DNA of 64,000 nucleotides from Cryptomeria japonica. Taxonomy: Eukaryota > Streptophyta > Pinopsida > Cupressales > Cupressaceae. Position numbers and translations under genes: made by a program. Positions within the stretch are counted from its first letter, which is position 1; each line of letters opens with the position of its first letter. Shown here one piece after another: positions 1 through 12,189 of this stretch. The notes under the pieces were generated by a model that saw nothing but the letters and a program-made list of their open reading frames with translations, made no database searches and was not told the origin of the DNA. Location: assembly GCF_030272615.1 (NCBI RefSeq), contig NC_081415.1, positions 599,767,644-599,831,643 of the forward strand, given 5' to 3'.

Positions 1-193
1 AAAAATACTCTAGTGCATCGCCTAAGTAGTGTAAATAATTTTTCTTTAAGTTTCTTCTTTCCCTTTCCCCCAAACCATAAGGAAGAGTCAGCTTCTCAAA
101 CCTCAGAGGTCATTCAATGAGTTACGCGTAATAGGTTCCACATCACTGAATTTCCCATAAGGTTGTTTGCTTTCAAAGTAAAATTCAGAGTCA
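1..193 (+). repeat. Gypsy-1 5' LTR, 3' portion
   Basis: Direct repeat of about 13064-13257, beginning at the first base of the window. Shared stretches include GCATCGCCTAAGTAGTGTAA and CCCCCAAACCATAAGGAAGA. The two copies diverge after GAGTCA, which I take as the LTR end (..CA). Confidence 0.85.
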
Positions 194-206
194 ACAGTTC
201 TTTTTC

Positions 207-225
207 TGGCACGCCCGATGGGACC
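207..225 (+). other. Gypsy-1 primer binding site
   Basis: TGGCACGCCCGATGGGACC lies 13 nt after the LTR end. It starts with TGG, as expected for pairing to a tRNA CCA end, and has the same layout as the Gypsy-2 site at 63716-63734. I do not assign the tRNA. Confidence 0.65.
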
Positions 226-257
226 ATACAAATGGAAGATAAGCCCTGAGCTAGTTT

Positions 258-2720
258 ATGAGTCACAAGCCCATTACCAGGAGTCAAACAGCCCTAAATC
301 CCAGCTTACTCATACCACCCCTGGTGAACGTTCATTTGGCTACATCTTCTTCTTCACAAAGCTTACTTGTCTTCCTTGCAGTCACCCTTACAGCAATGGC
401 TTACATTCCTCCTATAAATTTTGTGACCTGGAATAACAAGAGCCCTCTCATTCCCCCAACTCGACCTATGGTCTGGGGACCAACTCCCTCAGCCGCGTTG
501 AAAGTCGTACCTAAGTTTACCGAAGAATGTCATAAGACTCCCGAGAAACATTTACAAGATATAGCCAGTGTCTGCACTGTTCATGGTATTACTGAGAAAC
601 ATGTAGCCTTGAGATTGCTTGTAGCCTCTTTCAAAGGAAGATCTTTAGATTGGTTCAGATCCTTAGGCCCTAATACTATAGGGGATTGGGATCAGTTGGG
701 TGACTGTTTCTTCCAGAGATTCTCCGACAAGGCCGATAGATCATCATTGATGTACCAATTGATCACAATAAAGAGGGCCCCTTAGGAAGCGTTGACGAAA
801 TTCAACTTAAGATTTCAAAGGACTTGGCAAAGAATACCTTTATCTACTAGCCCTCCTGCAGATATGGTGTTCATCTTTTATTTGAAGTCTTTCAATTCTG
901 ACATATCGATGATGATCCAATCTCTAGGAGGCAATATCCTCCCACAAGCATTCGACATAGCAGTCCAAGCGGAAAATAACTTGATCGACGTTGGGAAGAT
1001 TGCACCTCATCACCTCATGCCAATTTTTTCTGAGATATCTCACAAAACTTTTGAAGAGGCCGCCCCTAGCACATCTACCCCGCAATCTATGTATATTAAT
1101 CTTGGCTCCCAGCAAGCACATATCCCCCCACAGTTGTCTCTGGCCACAGAGGTTAGCAACATGAAGAGTTTGTTGAGATCCTTCTTGAACAAAATCATCA
1201 ATCTAAAAAGACCCCAAATTTCACCCGCTAGACCCCCTTTTCAGCAAAGCTTCCAAGGGAACAGACCCCCATACCAACATAATCAGCATGCAAATCCCCA
1301 TGCTGATAAATCTGCTCAGCCGAACAGCCAGATAGTCCTGGTCCCCAATCCTTTGTAGACTGTTTACCCCAACCCTGGCAAGGAGTTGGTAGTGGATCAG
1401 AATAATCTAGCAGATGACACTAACTCTTGGTGTTTTCAATGCAACAATGCTCACACTCCAAGAAATTGTCCGAGAGGAAATTTATAGAAATAAATTGCAG
1501 AGCAACAGAGCCTAGGCGTAACACGGGATGAATCTTTTTATGCGTCCCCTAGTATGGATAATGCATCTTCCATCGCCCAAATGCAGGGCATGTCAATGCA
1601 GCAATAAACAAAGATAGCCCCAGATCACGCTTTATTCTCTTGGATGGAGGATGAAGATGTTGCGCTCACCAATGGCGCAACTACTTCAAAGGAGGGAGTT
1701 CCCTTCGTTTAATCAGATTACAATCTCCAATCTAAAAGGCATTTCACCAGAGATATTATGAACGCTCCAGAGAGAACATTCGCAGATAAAGCTCCTGAAC
1801 AACCTACAGTTGCCCCCACATACCCAAGAAAGGAGTTCATCCCTTACAAGCCAAGAGAGCCAAAACTATCGGTACCAACACAACTGGACGTGGTGGAGCA
1901 GCTGAAGAAAGCTTTGGCCAACATCTCTTTGTGGGATCTCGTTAACATCCTAGAGCAAAAGAGTCAATTTAAAGAGGCCATTTCTGACATTGGGAGAAGT
2001 GCCAGTGGAAATGTTGCTAAAACTCTGCAGATCAATGAAGGGAGGTTCCAACCCTCTACGGACAAATCATGCTCACCAATCATGTTAACCAATGAGGTTG
2101 TGCCTCCCAAGTTTCAAATGGAAGGTAAGCCCAAGTCGATCCCATTCTATCTAACCCTCATAGTCGGGGATAAACTCTTGCATAATTCCATGATAGATTT
2201 TGGAGCCAGCACTACTGTCATGCCTAAGCAAATCACTGAGGTTTTGAATATCAAGTACAAGCCTTTAAGAAGAGGTGTCATGCAGTTAGATGGAAATAAA
2301 GTCCAGATGGTAGGCCTTATCAAAAATCTTCTACTGACACTGTTCACGTGTCCTAGTGTTACCGTGTCCCAAGAAGTGGTGGTCATTGTCATCCCACCTA
2401 TTTTTGGGCTCTGCCTTTCTCGAGATTTTAATCAAAAAATAGGAGGCTATCTGTCCTTAGATTGGTCCCACCTAATCCTCTGCACTCAGCGTGGTGCCAA
2501 ATTTAAAATCCTTTCAGAGCCCCTTCACGCTGAACATGTGGCAAACCAGGCCATTATTAATTATGAACCCACTCACAATTCCATCTCAAATGAAGAAAGG
2601 AAAATTGTAGAGCTCCTAGAGGATGAAGAGGTAACCGGGGAGATCCCACCGAACCAAGAATTTTTCCTAAATGAATTCATAGATTATGATCCATCTCTAA
2701 CTACCATGCCACTGGCCTAG
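258..2720 (+). pseudogene. gag-pro: Gypsy-1 gag-protease, broken by in-frame stops
   Basis: One reading frame runs through the whole stretch, interrupted by stops near 783, 1356, 1485, 1605 and 1710. The first part (about residues 65-190) is a retrotransposon gag core, with motifs such as LDWFRSLGP and FNLRFQRTW. A zinc knuckle at 1431-1469 reads C-FQ-C-NNA-H-TPRN-C, one residue shorter than the usual CX2CX4HX4C. The aspartic protease follows near 2130-2520; its active site reads DFGAS where retroviral-type proteases have D-S/T-G-A, so the serine/threonine is lost. The product would be the particle protein and the protease that matures it. Most stops fall where a glutamine would fit the frame. 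Confidence 0.82.
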
Positions 2721-2815
2721 GTACCTACTGCATTTTTGATGAAAACTGGGTCATCCCAAAGCTTACCAAAGAACCTTTTTCTAAGGACGAGTTGTCATAT
2801 GCACTCTGAACCCTG

Positions 2816-3240
2816 CACTTTGATGGTCCAAGATGCAAGGTAGGTTCCGGAGCCAGGATTTGCCTCACTTCCCCTCAAGTGAGCGGATCTTGAAGTCTTT
2901 CTATCTATGATTCACATGTTCAAACAATGAAGTAGAGTACGAAGGACTGATCCAGGGTTTGATCTTGGCGGAGAGAATGGGTATTAAGCAATTAAGAGTC
3001 TTGGGTGACTCTAAAATATTAGTACACCAAGTTCGAGGATCCTCTAGTGCCAAACATGACCGCATGAGTTCCTACCATCATAGAACATGGGATTTGATTA
3101 AAAGTTTTAATGCTTTCAATATCCAGAGTATTCCTCGAAAGATAAATGTTGGTGCTAATCAGATGGCTACGATTGGGTCAAATTTCAACCCTACCACGGA
3201 TTCGCTTTCTAATTCTCATGCAGTTTGTGTAGTTGTCTGA
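2816..3240 (+). pseudogene. Gypsy-1 extra RNase H domain, upstream of RT
   Basis: An RNase H fold domain of the type found as a second RNase H in Tat elements. Its acidic residues are visible in HFDG (2816-2827), EVEYEG (about 2926-2943) and GDSK (about 3004-3015), followed by a C-terminal motif near 3160 (GANQMA). A frameshift lies between 2870 and 2911. It matches, block for block, the domain at 55900-56300 of Gypsy-2 (YFDG, TEYEAL, FGDSQL), but here it sits between protease and RT and not between RNase H and integrase. It would degrade RNA in the RNA-DNA hybrid or act as a connection domain. Confidence 0.75.
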
Positions 3241-3495
3241 CCGGCTATCCCTGATAACAACACCCACTAGAAAGTCTCAGAAAGTGACGAGCGGGTTGCA
3301 CTGTTTATTCAAAACTCAGGAGAGTTTGCAGATCAGCTGCAACCTAAGGTGAAGTTGGCTTATGGAGACCAAATCATCCAACTGAGATCCAACAAGCTTC
3401 CTAATGGTCTAATCACCCTGGAGAATCTGTTCGACCATGATGATGCGAAAAATGATAAGTGAAAGCTTATAGCTGATAAAGGAGATTATAGTAAA

Positions 3496-4599
3496 ATGTC
3501 AGTACGAGATGCGAGGGTTCTCAAAGTAGGAAAATATGTTTCTTCGAAAGACCGAAGAAGATTAACCCAGTATTGTGATAAATACATGGGTGTCCTGGCA
3601 TGGTCTTACGAGGATTTGAAAGGTTATGACCCCGGTGTCATTCAGCATACTATCGAACTCACTGATGGAGCTAAACCAGTCTGATAAAAGCAAAGGTCGG
3701 TCAACCCAAAGATTGAGTCCCTCATGGATCAAGAGCTGAGGAAGTTGATTGAATCAAAGATTATCTACCCCATTAAGCATAGTATGTGGGTGTTCAATTT
3801 GGTGCCCATACAAAAAAAGAATGGAGACATACGGCTCTATGTGGATTTCAGAGATTTAAACCAAGTGTCTCTCAAATATCACTATCCCTTGTCGTCAATG
3901 GAGAAGTTGTTGAGGACGGTGGCGGGATCAGAAATGTTCTTGATGCTTGATGGTTTCTTAGGATATAATCAAGTTCTGGTAAAGTCAGAAGACCAACACA
4001 AGACAACTTTTACCACCAAGTGGGGGACGTTCGCATACCAAAATATGCCTTTTGGGTTATCAAATGTTTGCGCAACTTTCCAAAGAGCCATGGATTTGGC
4101 TTTTAGAGAGCTCATCAACAAAATCATCCTCATATACTTGGATGACCTAATGATTTTTTCTAAACACCGAGAAGATCATTTCAATCACCTCGAACTGGTT
4201 TACCAAAAGTGCCTCGAGTTTAGGATTTCGTCAAACTCAAAGAAATGTATCTTCAGTGTCCCTCAAGGTAAGCTACTAGGATATATAGTGTCCAAGGAAG
4301 GTGTCTCCATTGACCCAGACCGAGTCAAAGCAATAAAAGATCTCCCCCTTCCGGTAAATAAAAAGGGAGTTCAATCTTTCCTAGGGAAGGTCAACTTTGT
4401 TAGTTGTTTTATTTCTGACTTTGTTGGAGTAATAAGGCTCATCACCCTGATGCTCAAGAAAGATACACTTTTCAAGTGGATACCCGAGGCTAAAGAAGCT
4501 TTTGAAAAAATCAAAGATGTCATTTGTTCAGCCCCCATGTTATCTAACCCAGACATGTCGAAAGATTTCATAATGTACCTTTTTTTTCGATTAGTATAG
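3496..4599 (+). pseudogene. pol: Gypsy-1 reverse transcriptase
   Basis: Ty3-type RT. A linker (3496-3684) is followed after one stop by the RT core from 3724. Motifs in order: NGDIRLYVDFRDLN, LMLDGFLGYNQ, MPFGLSN, and the catalytic IYLDDLMIFS near 4134-4160, with both aspartates kept. The thumb region (LLGYIVSKEG, FLGKVNF) follows. The frame is lost at a T-rich run near 4580, just before the RNase H. It would copy the element RNA into DNA inside the particle. The upstream RNase H (from 2911) and the RT share one frame apart from stops. Confidence 0.88.
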
Positions 4600-4965
4600 C
4601 ATTGCTATGGTCTTGACCTAAAAGGATACACAATAGGGGAGTGAGCATCCTATAGCCTTCCATTCAAAGACTCTCAAAGAATATGAGGCTAAATATAACT
4701 TTGTCGAATAACAAGCCTTGGTCATGGTGAGGGGATTGAAGAAATTTAGGCACTTCATTTCCTACAACAAGACCGCCGTGTATGTATCCCACCCTGCAGT
4801 CCAAGAATACATCATGGAAGGTGACATCACCGAAAAGAGGGCTAATTGGATCGCTAAGATCCTGGAGTATGATGTTAATGTCAGGCTAGGCCTTTGCGAA
4901 TATATAGTTTTGGAGTGTGAACCCCATGAAGGCGAGCTAGCCACAGAGGAAGTTATGATGGTTGC
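4600..4965 (+). pseudogene. pol: Gypsy-1 canonical RNase H
   Basis: Directly after the RT, in a shifted frame. Recognisable pieces are IAFHSKTLKEYEAKYNFVE (4660-4716), then RGLKKFRHFISYNKTAVYVS and the tail AKILEYDVNVRLG. One in-frame stop is at about 4710. This is the usual Gypsy RNase H, distinct from the extra domain at 2816-3240. Confidence 0.78.
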
Positions 4966-6238
4966 TTCCGAGCCCGGAAATACATGTTGGATGGAGACCC
5001 AAAAGCATTTCATGAGAACGAGAATTTTCCCCAAAGCTCTCCCTCCGAAAAAGGAAAGGTTTTATAGACTTCAAAATAGCAGCTTCCACTCGATAGATGT
5101 CATACTTTTCAAAAGGAATTTTGATAGGGTTCTGCTCCGCTGCGTAGATCAATGCCAAGCTGATAAAATCCTACACGAATTTCACTATGGCTCATCAGGA
5201 GATCATTTCTCAGCACAAACAACTATCATCAAAATCACTCATGCTGGATATTTTTGGCCTTCCATGTTCAAAGATGTGCACACTTTGGTGAGAGAATGCA
5301 AGGAGTGCCAGTATTACATTGGCAAAAGTAAAAGGGCAGCAATGTCACTCAAACCTGTAGTGGCAAAAGAGCCTTTTGCCCAATGGGGACTCGACTTTAT
5401 AGGAATGATCAACCCCCCAAGCTCGGTCGGACATAACTAAATCCTAACTACTACTGATTACTTCACCAGATGGTCTGAAGTCGTCCCCTTAAATAGTTCA
5501 TCAAAGAGCGAGGTGTTGACATTCTTGGAAGGTCTGGTGTGTCGATATGGTTCGTCAAAGACCATTACATCAAACAATGCGCGTGCATTCACCAATTCAC
5601 GAATCACCCAATTTGCCCTTAGCAAAGGTATCTATCTCAAAACCTCCTCTAACTACTACCCTCAAGGGAATGGGCTCACTGAGTCCACTAATAAGAACCT
5701 TATTAGGCTCATCAAGAGGATAGGCTCAGAATACAAGAGGGAATGGCACCACCACTTGAGGAGCGCATTGTGGGTGCATTGAATAATGCCCAAGTAGGTC
5801 CTAAAGAATTACCCATACAAGTTGGTCTACGGGAAGGATGCTCGGTTTCCCATCTCTTTAGAGGTCCTAGCCCTATAGCTACTCAAGTCCATTGAAGTGG
5901 CAAAGAATGGCCGCATGGCTGTGAGGTTGGCAGAAATTATGGAGCTCGAAGAAGCTAGAGAGATAGCTTTCACATCTTTCCAAGACTGATAGCAAACCAT
6001 CAAGAGGTGGTTTGCCAGCAAAAAGAGTTCCAATCCGGTTTTTAGACCAGGGGATCTCGTGCTGAAATATAATGAAAGAGCGGCCAAGCCTCGTCAACAT
6101 GCTAAGTTCAATGACTTGTGGGAGGGGCCTTTCTGTATCATGAATTGCAAGGGTTTCAATTCATTTGACCTTGAGGATATGCAAGGTGACTCTCTCTGAA
6201 TCCTGGTCAACGGTTTCCACCTCAAACTGTTCCATTAA
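4966..6238 (+). pseudogene. pol: Gypsy-1 integrase
   Basis: The N-terminal HHCC zinc finger is at about 5170-5325 (LHEFHYGSSGDHF ... CKECQ). The catalytic core has WGLDFIG (first Asp, near 5388), then SNNARAF near 5575 where the second Asp of the usual DN pair reads N, and LTESTNKN with the Glu near 5683. So the DDE triad is broken. In-frame stops are at 5438 and after 5780. The C-terminal region still shows a GPF-type motif (LWEGPFCIM, near 6115). It would have joined the DNA copy to the chromosome. Confidence 0.82.
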
Positions 6239-6515
6239 GGTTTTCCCCCTCTAAATGTATACATTGTAAATAGTTCTTTTGCATGCCTTATTTATTTTAA
6301 TTATTCTCAGTCATAACCCAAGCGAGGTAATTGAAATCATAAGATATGTCATGACTAAGAAAAAGGAAAAAACTATCATATTATGCCATGTTGTTTTTTC
6401 TTTTACAATTCTGGGGTGGACCTTTGGCCCTGTTTTGCAAAAAGTAATAAGACAAAGCGCTACATGGCAAGCTACCACTTCCTTATTGATCCTCCTCATC
6501 TTTGTCATCCTCCAT

Positions 6516-8470
6516 CTAGAAGTTCAGGTCTCCACTATCATCTGGAGTGTCATCTCCCTCAAACCACTCATGGCCATGATCGCCATCAGGCACCCCAACC
6601 ATGTAGATAACAACCAGGTTCAGTTGTATGTGCAGCGTCAAAACCCGAGGGAAGATGTAGTCCCTGAAATCTGAATACCATTCAGTACCGTCCGGGACAG
6701 GGACTATCATGTGAACTCGTAAGAAGAATTCTGCAACAAGCTCGGCACAAAATTGATGGGAGGACACCGCCATCATCCTCAAACCGCCAACAAGTGGGTG
6801 CCAAGTTACTTCGTTGCCAGAAAGTAATAAAGCACCTTAGATCAAACGATAAGGGGAGGCCCCTGAAGGGGACATGGTATGCCACCACATCTTCCAACCC
6901 ACCCAGATAATCCTGAGAAAAGAGTGCCTTGGTGAGCTATGAGGCCAATAGTCTAGCCAACCTGAAATCTAGTAACGAGGCCATGAAGCGTGAGCAGATA
7001 TCTGTGTTTACACGGTACTGATCTGCATTATCAATAAAATCCTCGTCGAGCACCCATTTGATAGTAGCAATTATCAAGGGATTCTTTCATCATGTCATCA
7101 TCTATAGCCTCTAGTCAGATATGTTCCCAAGGAAAGCAACCTACGCTTTGCTGCTAACAAACCTAACGGGAGTATCCATCTTCTAAAGAAAACTCTGACG
7201 TTGAGGCTAGCATTATGCAAAGGAATGCCTGAAAAGACATATTTATAATGAAATTGCAACTCAAGGTGACGAGTGGTTGAGATGCCAATGCTCCCAAACT
7301 CCAATGCTCCTGTCATTCTCTATTAATTTGCACAAGGGAATGAACTTTGATTCAGATTTGGCGATGTCCTTCTCGGTACCTTGAAGTAGGATTTTATGCA
7401 AGCAAACGCCATGCGTATGTGTAGGTACATCGCGTTTAAACCAAAACCTCTGCAGGACTGTCTCAACTTGTGCAAGCCTCACTGTCTGTCGATCTTCTTG
7501 ATAAAAGAGGAGATCCATCCAAACAATCTTTTCATCTCAAGTGGCTTCAAGCAATGGTGGGCTAAATAACTGCTCTCTCGAAAAGCAAGGATGGCAGCAC
7601 TCATCCTCATCAGGATTTAATTGCAGCTACAAAATGAGCTAACATGCGTGTAAACGGGCGCTTGCCATTAATCGTCCGCTTTTGCAAAAATCTAGGCACA
7701 TAGTGCATTAAAGGAATGTGGTTGCCCTTTTTTCATCTTATTACTCTTTTGTAGCGTAAGTGTTCAGTTTTCTCTCGAGTTTGAAAGGAAAACAGAGAGA
7801 AGGCCTCAAGCTAAAAATGGAAGCCAAAGCCACATCTTCAGGCTCTACTAAAGGAGGACTATGGGTGGATATTTTTTGAGAGCTCTCGTACTCATAAAAT
7901 TCCATTTGTCCCAAGGCAGAATACCCGAGAACCAAGATCAAGATGAAGACGGTCACCCGCAATACATTCGTCATGTTAGATTTTTTTGAAAATGTCTTCG
8001 AACCTAAAATCTGCAAGTAGCCCAAGAACCTCAAAGAGGCTGCATGCAATAGAATGCTCCACCATAGAGCAGAGCCGCAATCAATGGAAACTCGGTTCTG
8101 GGGTAGTGGTGTGCCTCAATTTTTGGTTCCCATGGTTCCATACTGTCTAGAGCTCATAGCGATCTGCGCCAATGGTTTCGACCCCACCTCGTGTCCAATC
8201 AATGACTCATCTTTCAGGGTGGTGATCTCCCTAGAACCTATTAGGAATATTATGTGTTGTCCCATTTTCAAAGGGATAGAGGTATTCTCTGTGACTACAA
8301 TGGAGGAATTTTGGGGCACCGGAAGAGATGCATTGTCTTTTTTCTAGAGTACACTCAACCGGAGTCTGTCTTCTAGGCTCCCGAGTTTCCCCATGTCCTA
8401 TAGCGACCTAAAGAAAGAGGATCTCAAAGATATTTCCTCCTATTGGCAATATTGCATTATAACAGACAAT
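6516..8470 (-). pseudogene. Gypsy-1 antisense additional ORF, downstream part
   Basis: After pol the longest protein-like stretches lie on the minus strand. The best is 6516-6782 (FCAELVAEFFLRVHMIVPVP ... DDTPDDSGDLNF), preceded by pieces in other frames at 7098-7316, 7261-7518 and 7741-8049. I do not recognise a domain. Antisense extra ORFs between pol and the 3' LTR are known in Tat elements such as Grande and RIRE2, so the position fits. The region is frameshifted and could be chance ORFs. The solo LTR at 8478 separates it from the upstream part (9960-10586). Confidence 0.35.
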
Positions 8471-8477
8471 GAAAGAT

Positions 8478-9955
8478 TGTTGGCATTTCAATAAGGATAT
8501 TGAGAAGGTTGTTGATGATTATGGATATAACTGATTAAAGATATTTTACTATCTTGATATTATTATTTTGTCATTGATGTCAAGAAATTAATTTTCTAAT
8601 TCAGTATGATGTTGCCATATCTTGAGAAGTATGATATGAAGATTATAAAGAAGTCGGTAAAAGACACAAGAAAGAATATGATGAATAAAGGGATGAATAA
8701 GGTATTCAATGGGCAACTACTACCAAGTCAGACAATGATGAGATCATGATGTTTTAGATTGTTTTAACATCATACATATGTTGTAAAATGTAAAGGTTAA
8801 TACTATACTATGTTATCAGGCAAAGAACCTAGTCGGTAAACCCTAAGGTTATCGCTATCGGTTAATGAAGGCGGAATGTCTACCGAGTGAAGTTTAGTAT
8901 TCACTGAGTTGTTACCGAGTTGTAACCGAGCTATAACAGAATGCATTAAATGTTTACATGTGATATTTAATGAAAGAAGCTGATGAGCTGGAGTGGATCA
9001 ATGATTGGTAAGCCATGGAAGAAGTTTGTTAATGAATCTAAGGCAATGAAAAGTTGGCATGAAGATCTACAACTCAGATTGAACCGCAATACCCTGGCAC
9101 AAGTTTCAAGACTATTATGCAAGTTTCAAGGTGGGGTAAAACATTTTCAGATTGAAAGATGCATTGAACCTGGACAAGATTGAAGATCTGATGGCTATGA
9201 TTGATCATGGGAAATGTGATCAAGGAGATTAAGCGGTTACCTAATTGTTTATAAATAGGAAACTATTGATAAACAATGTATGCGAGCAAGTGTATGCACA
9301 GGGATGCTACATAGTGATTACCGAGCACAGAAGCTTGAAGACCTGTTAGAATAACAAAGTATAGAAGCCCAGTAGATAGACAAGATTAGTTCTGTCTAAA
9401 TTGTATTCAACAAATAAGAATCTGCTTTAGCATTTTAGATGTGAAGTTGTAGATAGATTTTTATTACTGTTATTTTGTGAAAGTGATAGAAAATCTCTTA
9501 ATCGAGTGGACTTAACAGTCTTATATGTAAATCCTCTAGCAAGGTGACATTCTGATTGAGTGTTTGAAATCCTTTGACAAGGTCACTTCTAACAAAGTGA
9601 AGATCCTAATAGATCTAAGGGAAATCCCTTAACCGGGTCACATCTAGCAATGTGTTTGTAATCTTTAACAGGATTTGCTTTTAACTGAGCATACTCTAGA
9701 AGAGTATATTTCTTAGTGGGTCTGAAATCCCACAGTGGTTTTTCCCTATTTGAGTTTCCACGTTAAATCTGGTGTTATGAGGTTTATATTGTTCATATGC
9801 TTTTGAGTTTGCATGTTTGACAGTTTTGGTTATATGACTGATATATATGTTACCAAGGTTGAATATGATGTTTTTATGGATGATTAAGTTTGTATGATTC
9901 ACCCCCCCCCCTCTCATCTTGTTGGCTATTGGATCTGTACTTATATTAAGTATCA
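8478..9955 (+). mobile_element. Solo LTR-1, Copia type, inside Gypsy-1
   Basis: It starts TGTTGGCATTT and ends ..GTATCA. It carries landmarks shared with the Copia-1 3' LTR: repeated CCTCTAGCAAGG-like units (9490-9680), a CACAGTGGTTTTTCCC core (9731-9746), and a TTCACCCCCC run near the end (9897-9911). No second LTR or coding region is attached, so it is a solo LTR left by LTR-LTR recombination. The flanks are AAGAT (8473-8477) and AAACT (9956-9960), a poor 3/5 match, so the target duplication has decayed or the borders are off by a few bases. The small ORFs inside it are not supported. Confidence 0.75.
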
Positions 9956-9959
9956 AAAC

Positions 9960-10586
9960 TATCACCTCCACCCTTGCCTGGTTATGTGGTCGTGATAATG
10001 ACCAAGACATTATGGCCACGATGATGGGTTTTATTTTCAAATGTAGAAAATAGAGGGAGTCCTTCCATTTTGACTTCTCGGTTTTTATAGCTAGAGCCAT
10101 GGTGAAGAAATTATCAGAATTTTTGTAGTTGCGGCGGTTCAGGTTTTCCTCGGTCTTGGTCCATCTGCTCTTGCACCAAAATGAGGCCTTCTTCAGCCAA
10201 CACATGCAATTGGAAACCTGTGATGATCGGGAAACAAGATGTCAGTGTCGGCCTGGACACCCCTATTGCTAGCTTCCTTTGACGCATACCATTTTTCTGA
10301 CTTTTTCCTGACTCTCGTGCTTAAGGATTTTGGTTCAATCCCAAATGAACCACTGGCTCGTTTCTCTCAGATCCAAATGAACTGGATGCAAAATGAGCCT
10401 CCCTTGGACTAGCTTATAGGGTGTGATTTTTCTTTTGTCTAATTGCATGGTTTCTCCGAGGAACCATTTCGATTGCCCGTCTATGTGATTGACAGAACCC
10501 TTGCCCTTGATATCGCATGACAGTTGGTGAGGATTGAAAGGGCCATTGGGGTAGGAAAGCACAATACCTCTATTACCAAACACCAA
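9960..10586 (-). pseudogene. Gypsy-1 antisense additional ORF, upstream part
   Basis: The minus-strand stretch 10335-10586 reads as protein (GSVNHIDGQSKWFLGETMQL ... LILHPVHLDLRETSQW), with further fragments down to 9960. With the solo LTR removed it would continue into the antisense stretches at 8470-6516. No family recognised. The opposing sense ORF starts about 210 bp away at 10800, so the two extra coding regions are divergent. Confidence 0.3.
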
Positions 10587-10799
10587 AAGGCAATTGGTCC
10601 AATCACTCTGGTCTGAAGGAATATCATAGAAGAGGTCCTGACATCCAAGCTAGTGCAGCTAAGGCTGGTGGTGATTGATGATTCCTGGAGCTATGACCTT
10701 GATGGTTGCCTCAGTAAGAGGAAAAATGTAGTAAAGCATGAGCCATGGAGCTCGTGGGAGGGGCGTACAAACCCTTAGGCTGATGACCCAAATTTATAT

Positions 10800-12066
10800 G
10801 TGAATCTTGATAGAAGAAACTTCAAAAGCTGTGTCTTCAAACTTTATCAAAAAGAGCTATCGCCTGGAGAAAATACAAAAGGAGAATGCAAATCTTTGAG
10901 AATCCCTGACCCGACAAAGAAAAGAAGACAAAGCTCAGAGCGTAAAGATCAATTGCCTCAAGGTTTGTTGACACAAGCTAATATGGAGAAAGAAAAGTTG
11001 CAGTCCACCCTTAATAATTTGAGTTTTCAGTTGAAGGGTCAAGAGGCTACAAGAAGCGTAGCTTTAAAATAATTGCAGGAGAATGACCTAGAGATCTAGT
11101 AGCTAAGAGTAGCTTCTAGAGACCCCACCCAAGTGCAAGCACACTCACATGAAGAAAACCTTCTAAAAGAGGGATACACCCAGCAACTGAGTGATGCACA
11201 AGTTACATTTTTCAGAGGAGAAAGCGAGATTTGAAGTAGAGTTGTGTGATCGAGATGATAGTCTAGAGCAAGCCGAAATGAAATTTCTAGACATGGAGGG
11301 TTTGTTGCAACAAGAACGGAACCATACATTGTAGCTCCAACAAGCGGTGCAGGATGGAAGTATCAGGATCCTCACTCTAGAAATCCAGGTGATCATTAAG
11401 AAAAATAGGTGCAAGGAGCTGCAACAAGAAGTAGCTTCAAAGAGCGAGGAGGTCTCACGGTTGCTAAGTATTCCTCCTCCCATGCAGGTTTCTCAAGACT
11501 TCTCAACAATTCTAATAGAATTGTATGTTTCTCATTGAGAGAGAATTAAGAAATATATCCCCTCGTTGCAGCCCATGATAAGATTCATTAGAAAAGTGCA
11601 ATCCCTCTACCCCGAGTCGGGAGCCCTTGTCAACATCTCTATGGTCATCTTGGGTCCCAAGATCCCCATGGCTCGGGACCTAATCCAAATGGTGTATGCA
11701 ACACAAGATGAAGAATTTAGAGAAAAAGGGATTGCAGGCCATCGGCAACTGATCAAGAGGATGAATGTTTTCATCAACCATCATAGAGTATTAAAACGGG
11801 TCAAGCATTTGCAACAAGATAGGAATTTTATCCAGCACCTAAATGATCCCATCTCGGTAGAAGAGATTGAATGTCTCCTGCACCCCCTAGCTCAGCTCTA
11901 TGCACTATTGAAACTGGTCAATGATGAACTGGTAGGCTTTCCCTTCAATGAAATTATCTACTTGGATCAGTATTATCAGAATCTGGAAGCACAAGTATTA
12001 CCCTCCGAGGAAGATTGGTCCTCATTGCAGCAGGTCTTTGACCTACTCTGCCCTGTTCTGGCATGA
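10800..12066 (+). pseudogene. Gypsy-1 sense additional ORF: coiled coil plus C-terminal domain
   Basis: Protein-like sequence on the plus strand between pol and the 3' LTR. Positions 10970-11500 encode heptad-rich sequence (for example MEKEKLQSTLNNLSFQLKG and KELQQEVASKSEEVSRLL), spread over more than one frame with stops. The last 166 codons (11566-12066) are open and read MQPMIRFIRKVQSLYPESGA ... EEDWSSLQQVFDLLCPVLA. I do not recognise this domain. A second sense ORF after pol is known in some Tat/Athila elements (env-like or unknown). It could have been a structural or accessory protein; that is inference. Confidence 0.5.
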
Positions 12067-12189
12067 ACTCTGGTCTCCGAACCAACAATTTTGGGTTCTT
12101 GCATTCTGCAGGTGGAATTCCCCCTTTAGTCACCAAGAAATATTCACATTATTTTTTAGTTGAAGTCCATGAGACGAATTTTGGTCGGG

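Noticed and set aside
9696-10205. 169-codon minus-strand ORF
   Set aside because: Crosses the border between solo LTR-1 (to 9955) and Gypsy-1, so it cannot be an original gene; only the part above 9960 may be real antisense ORF.
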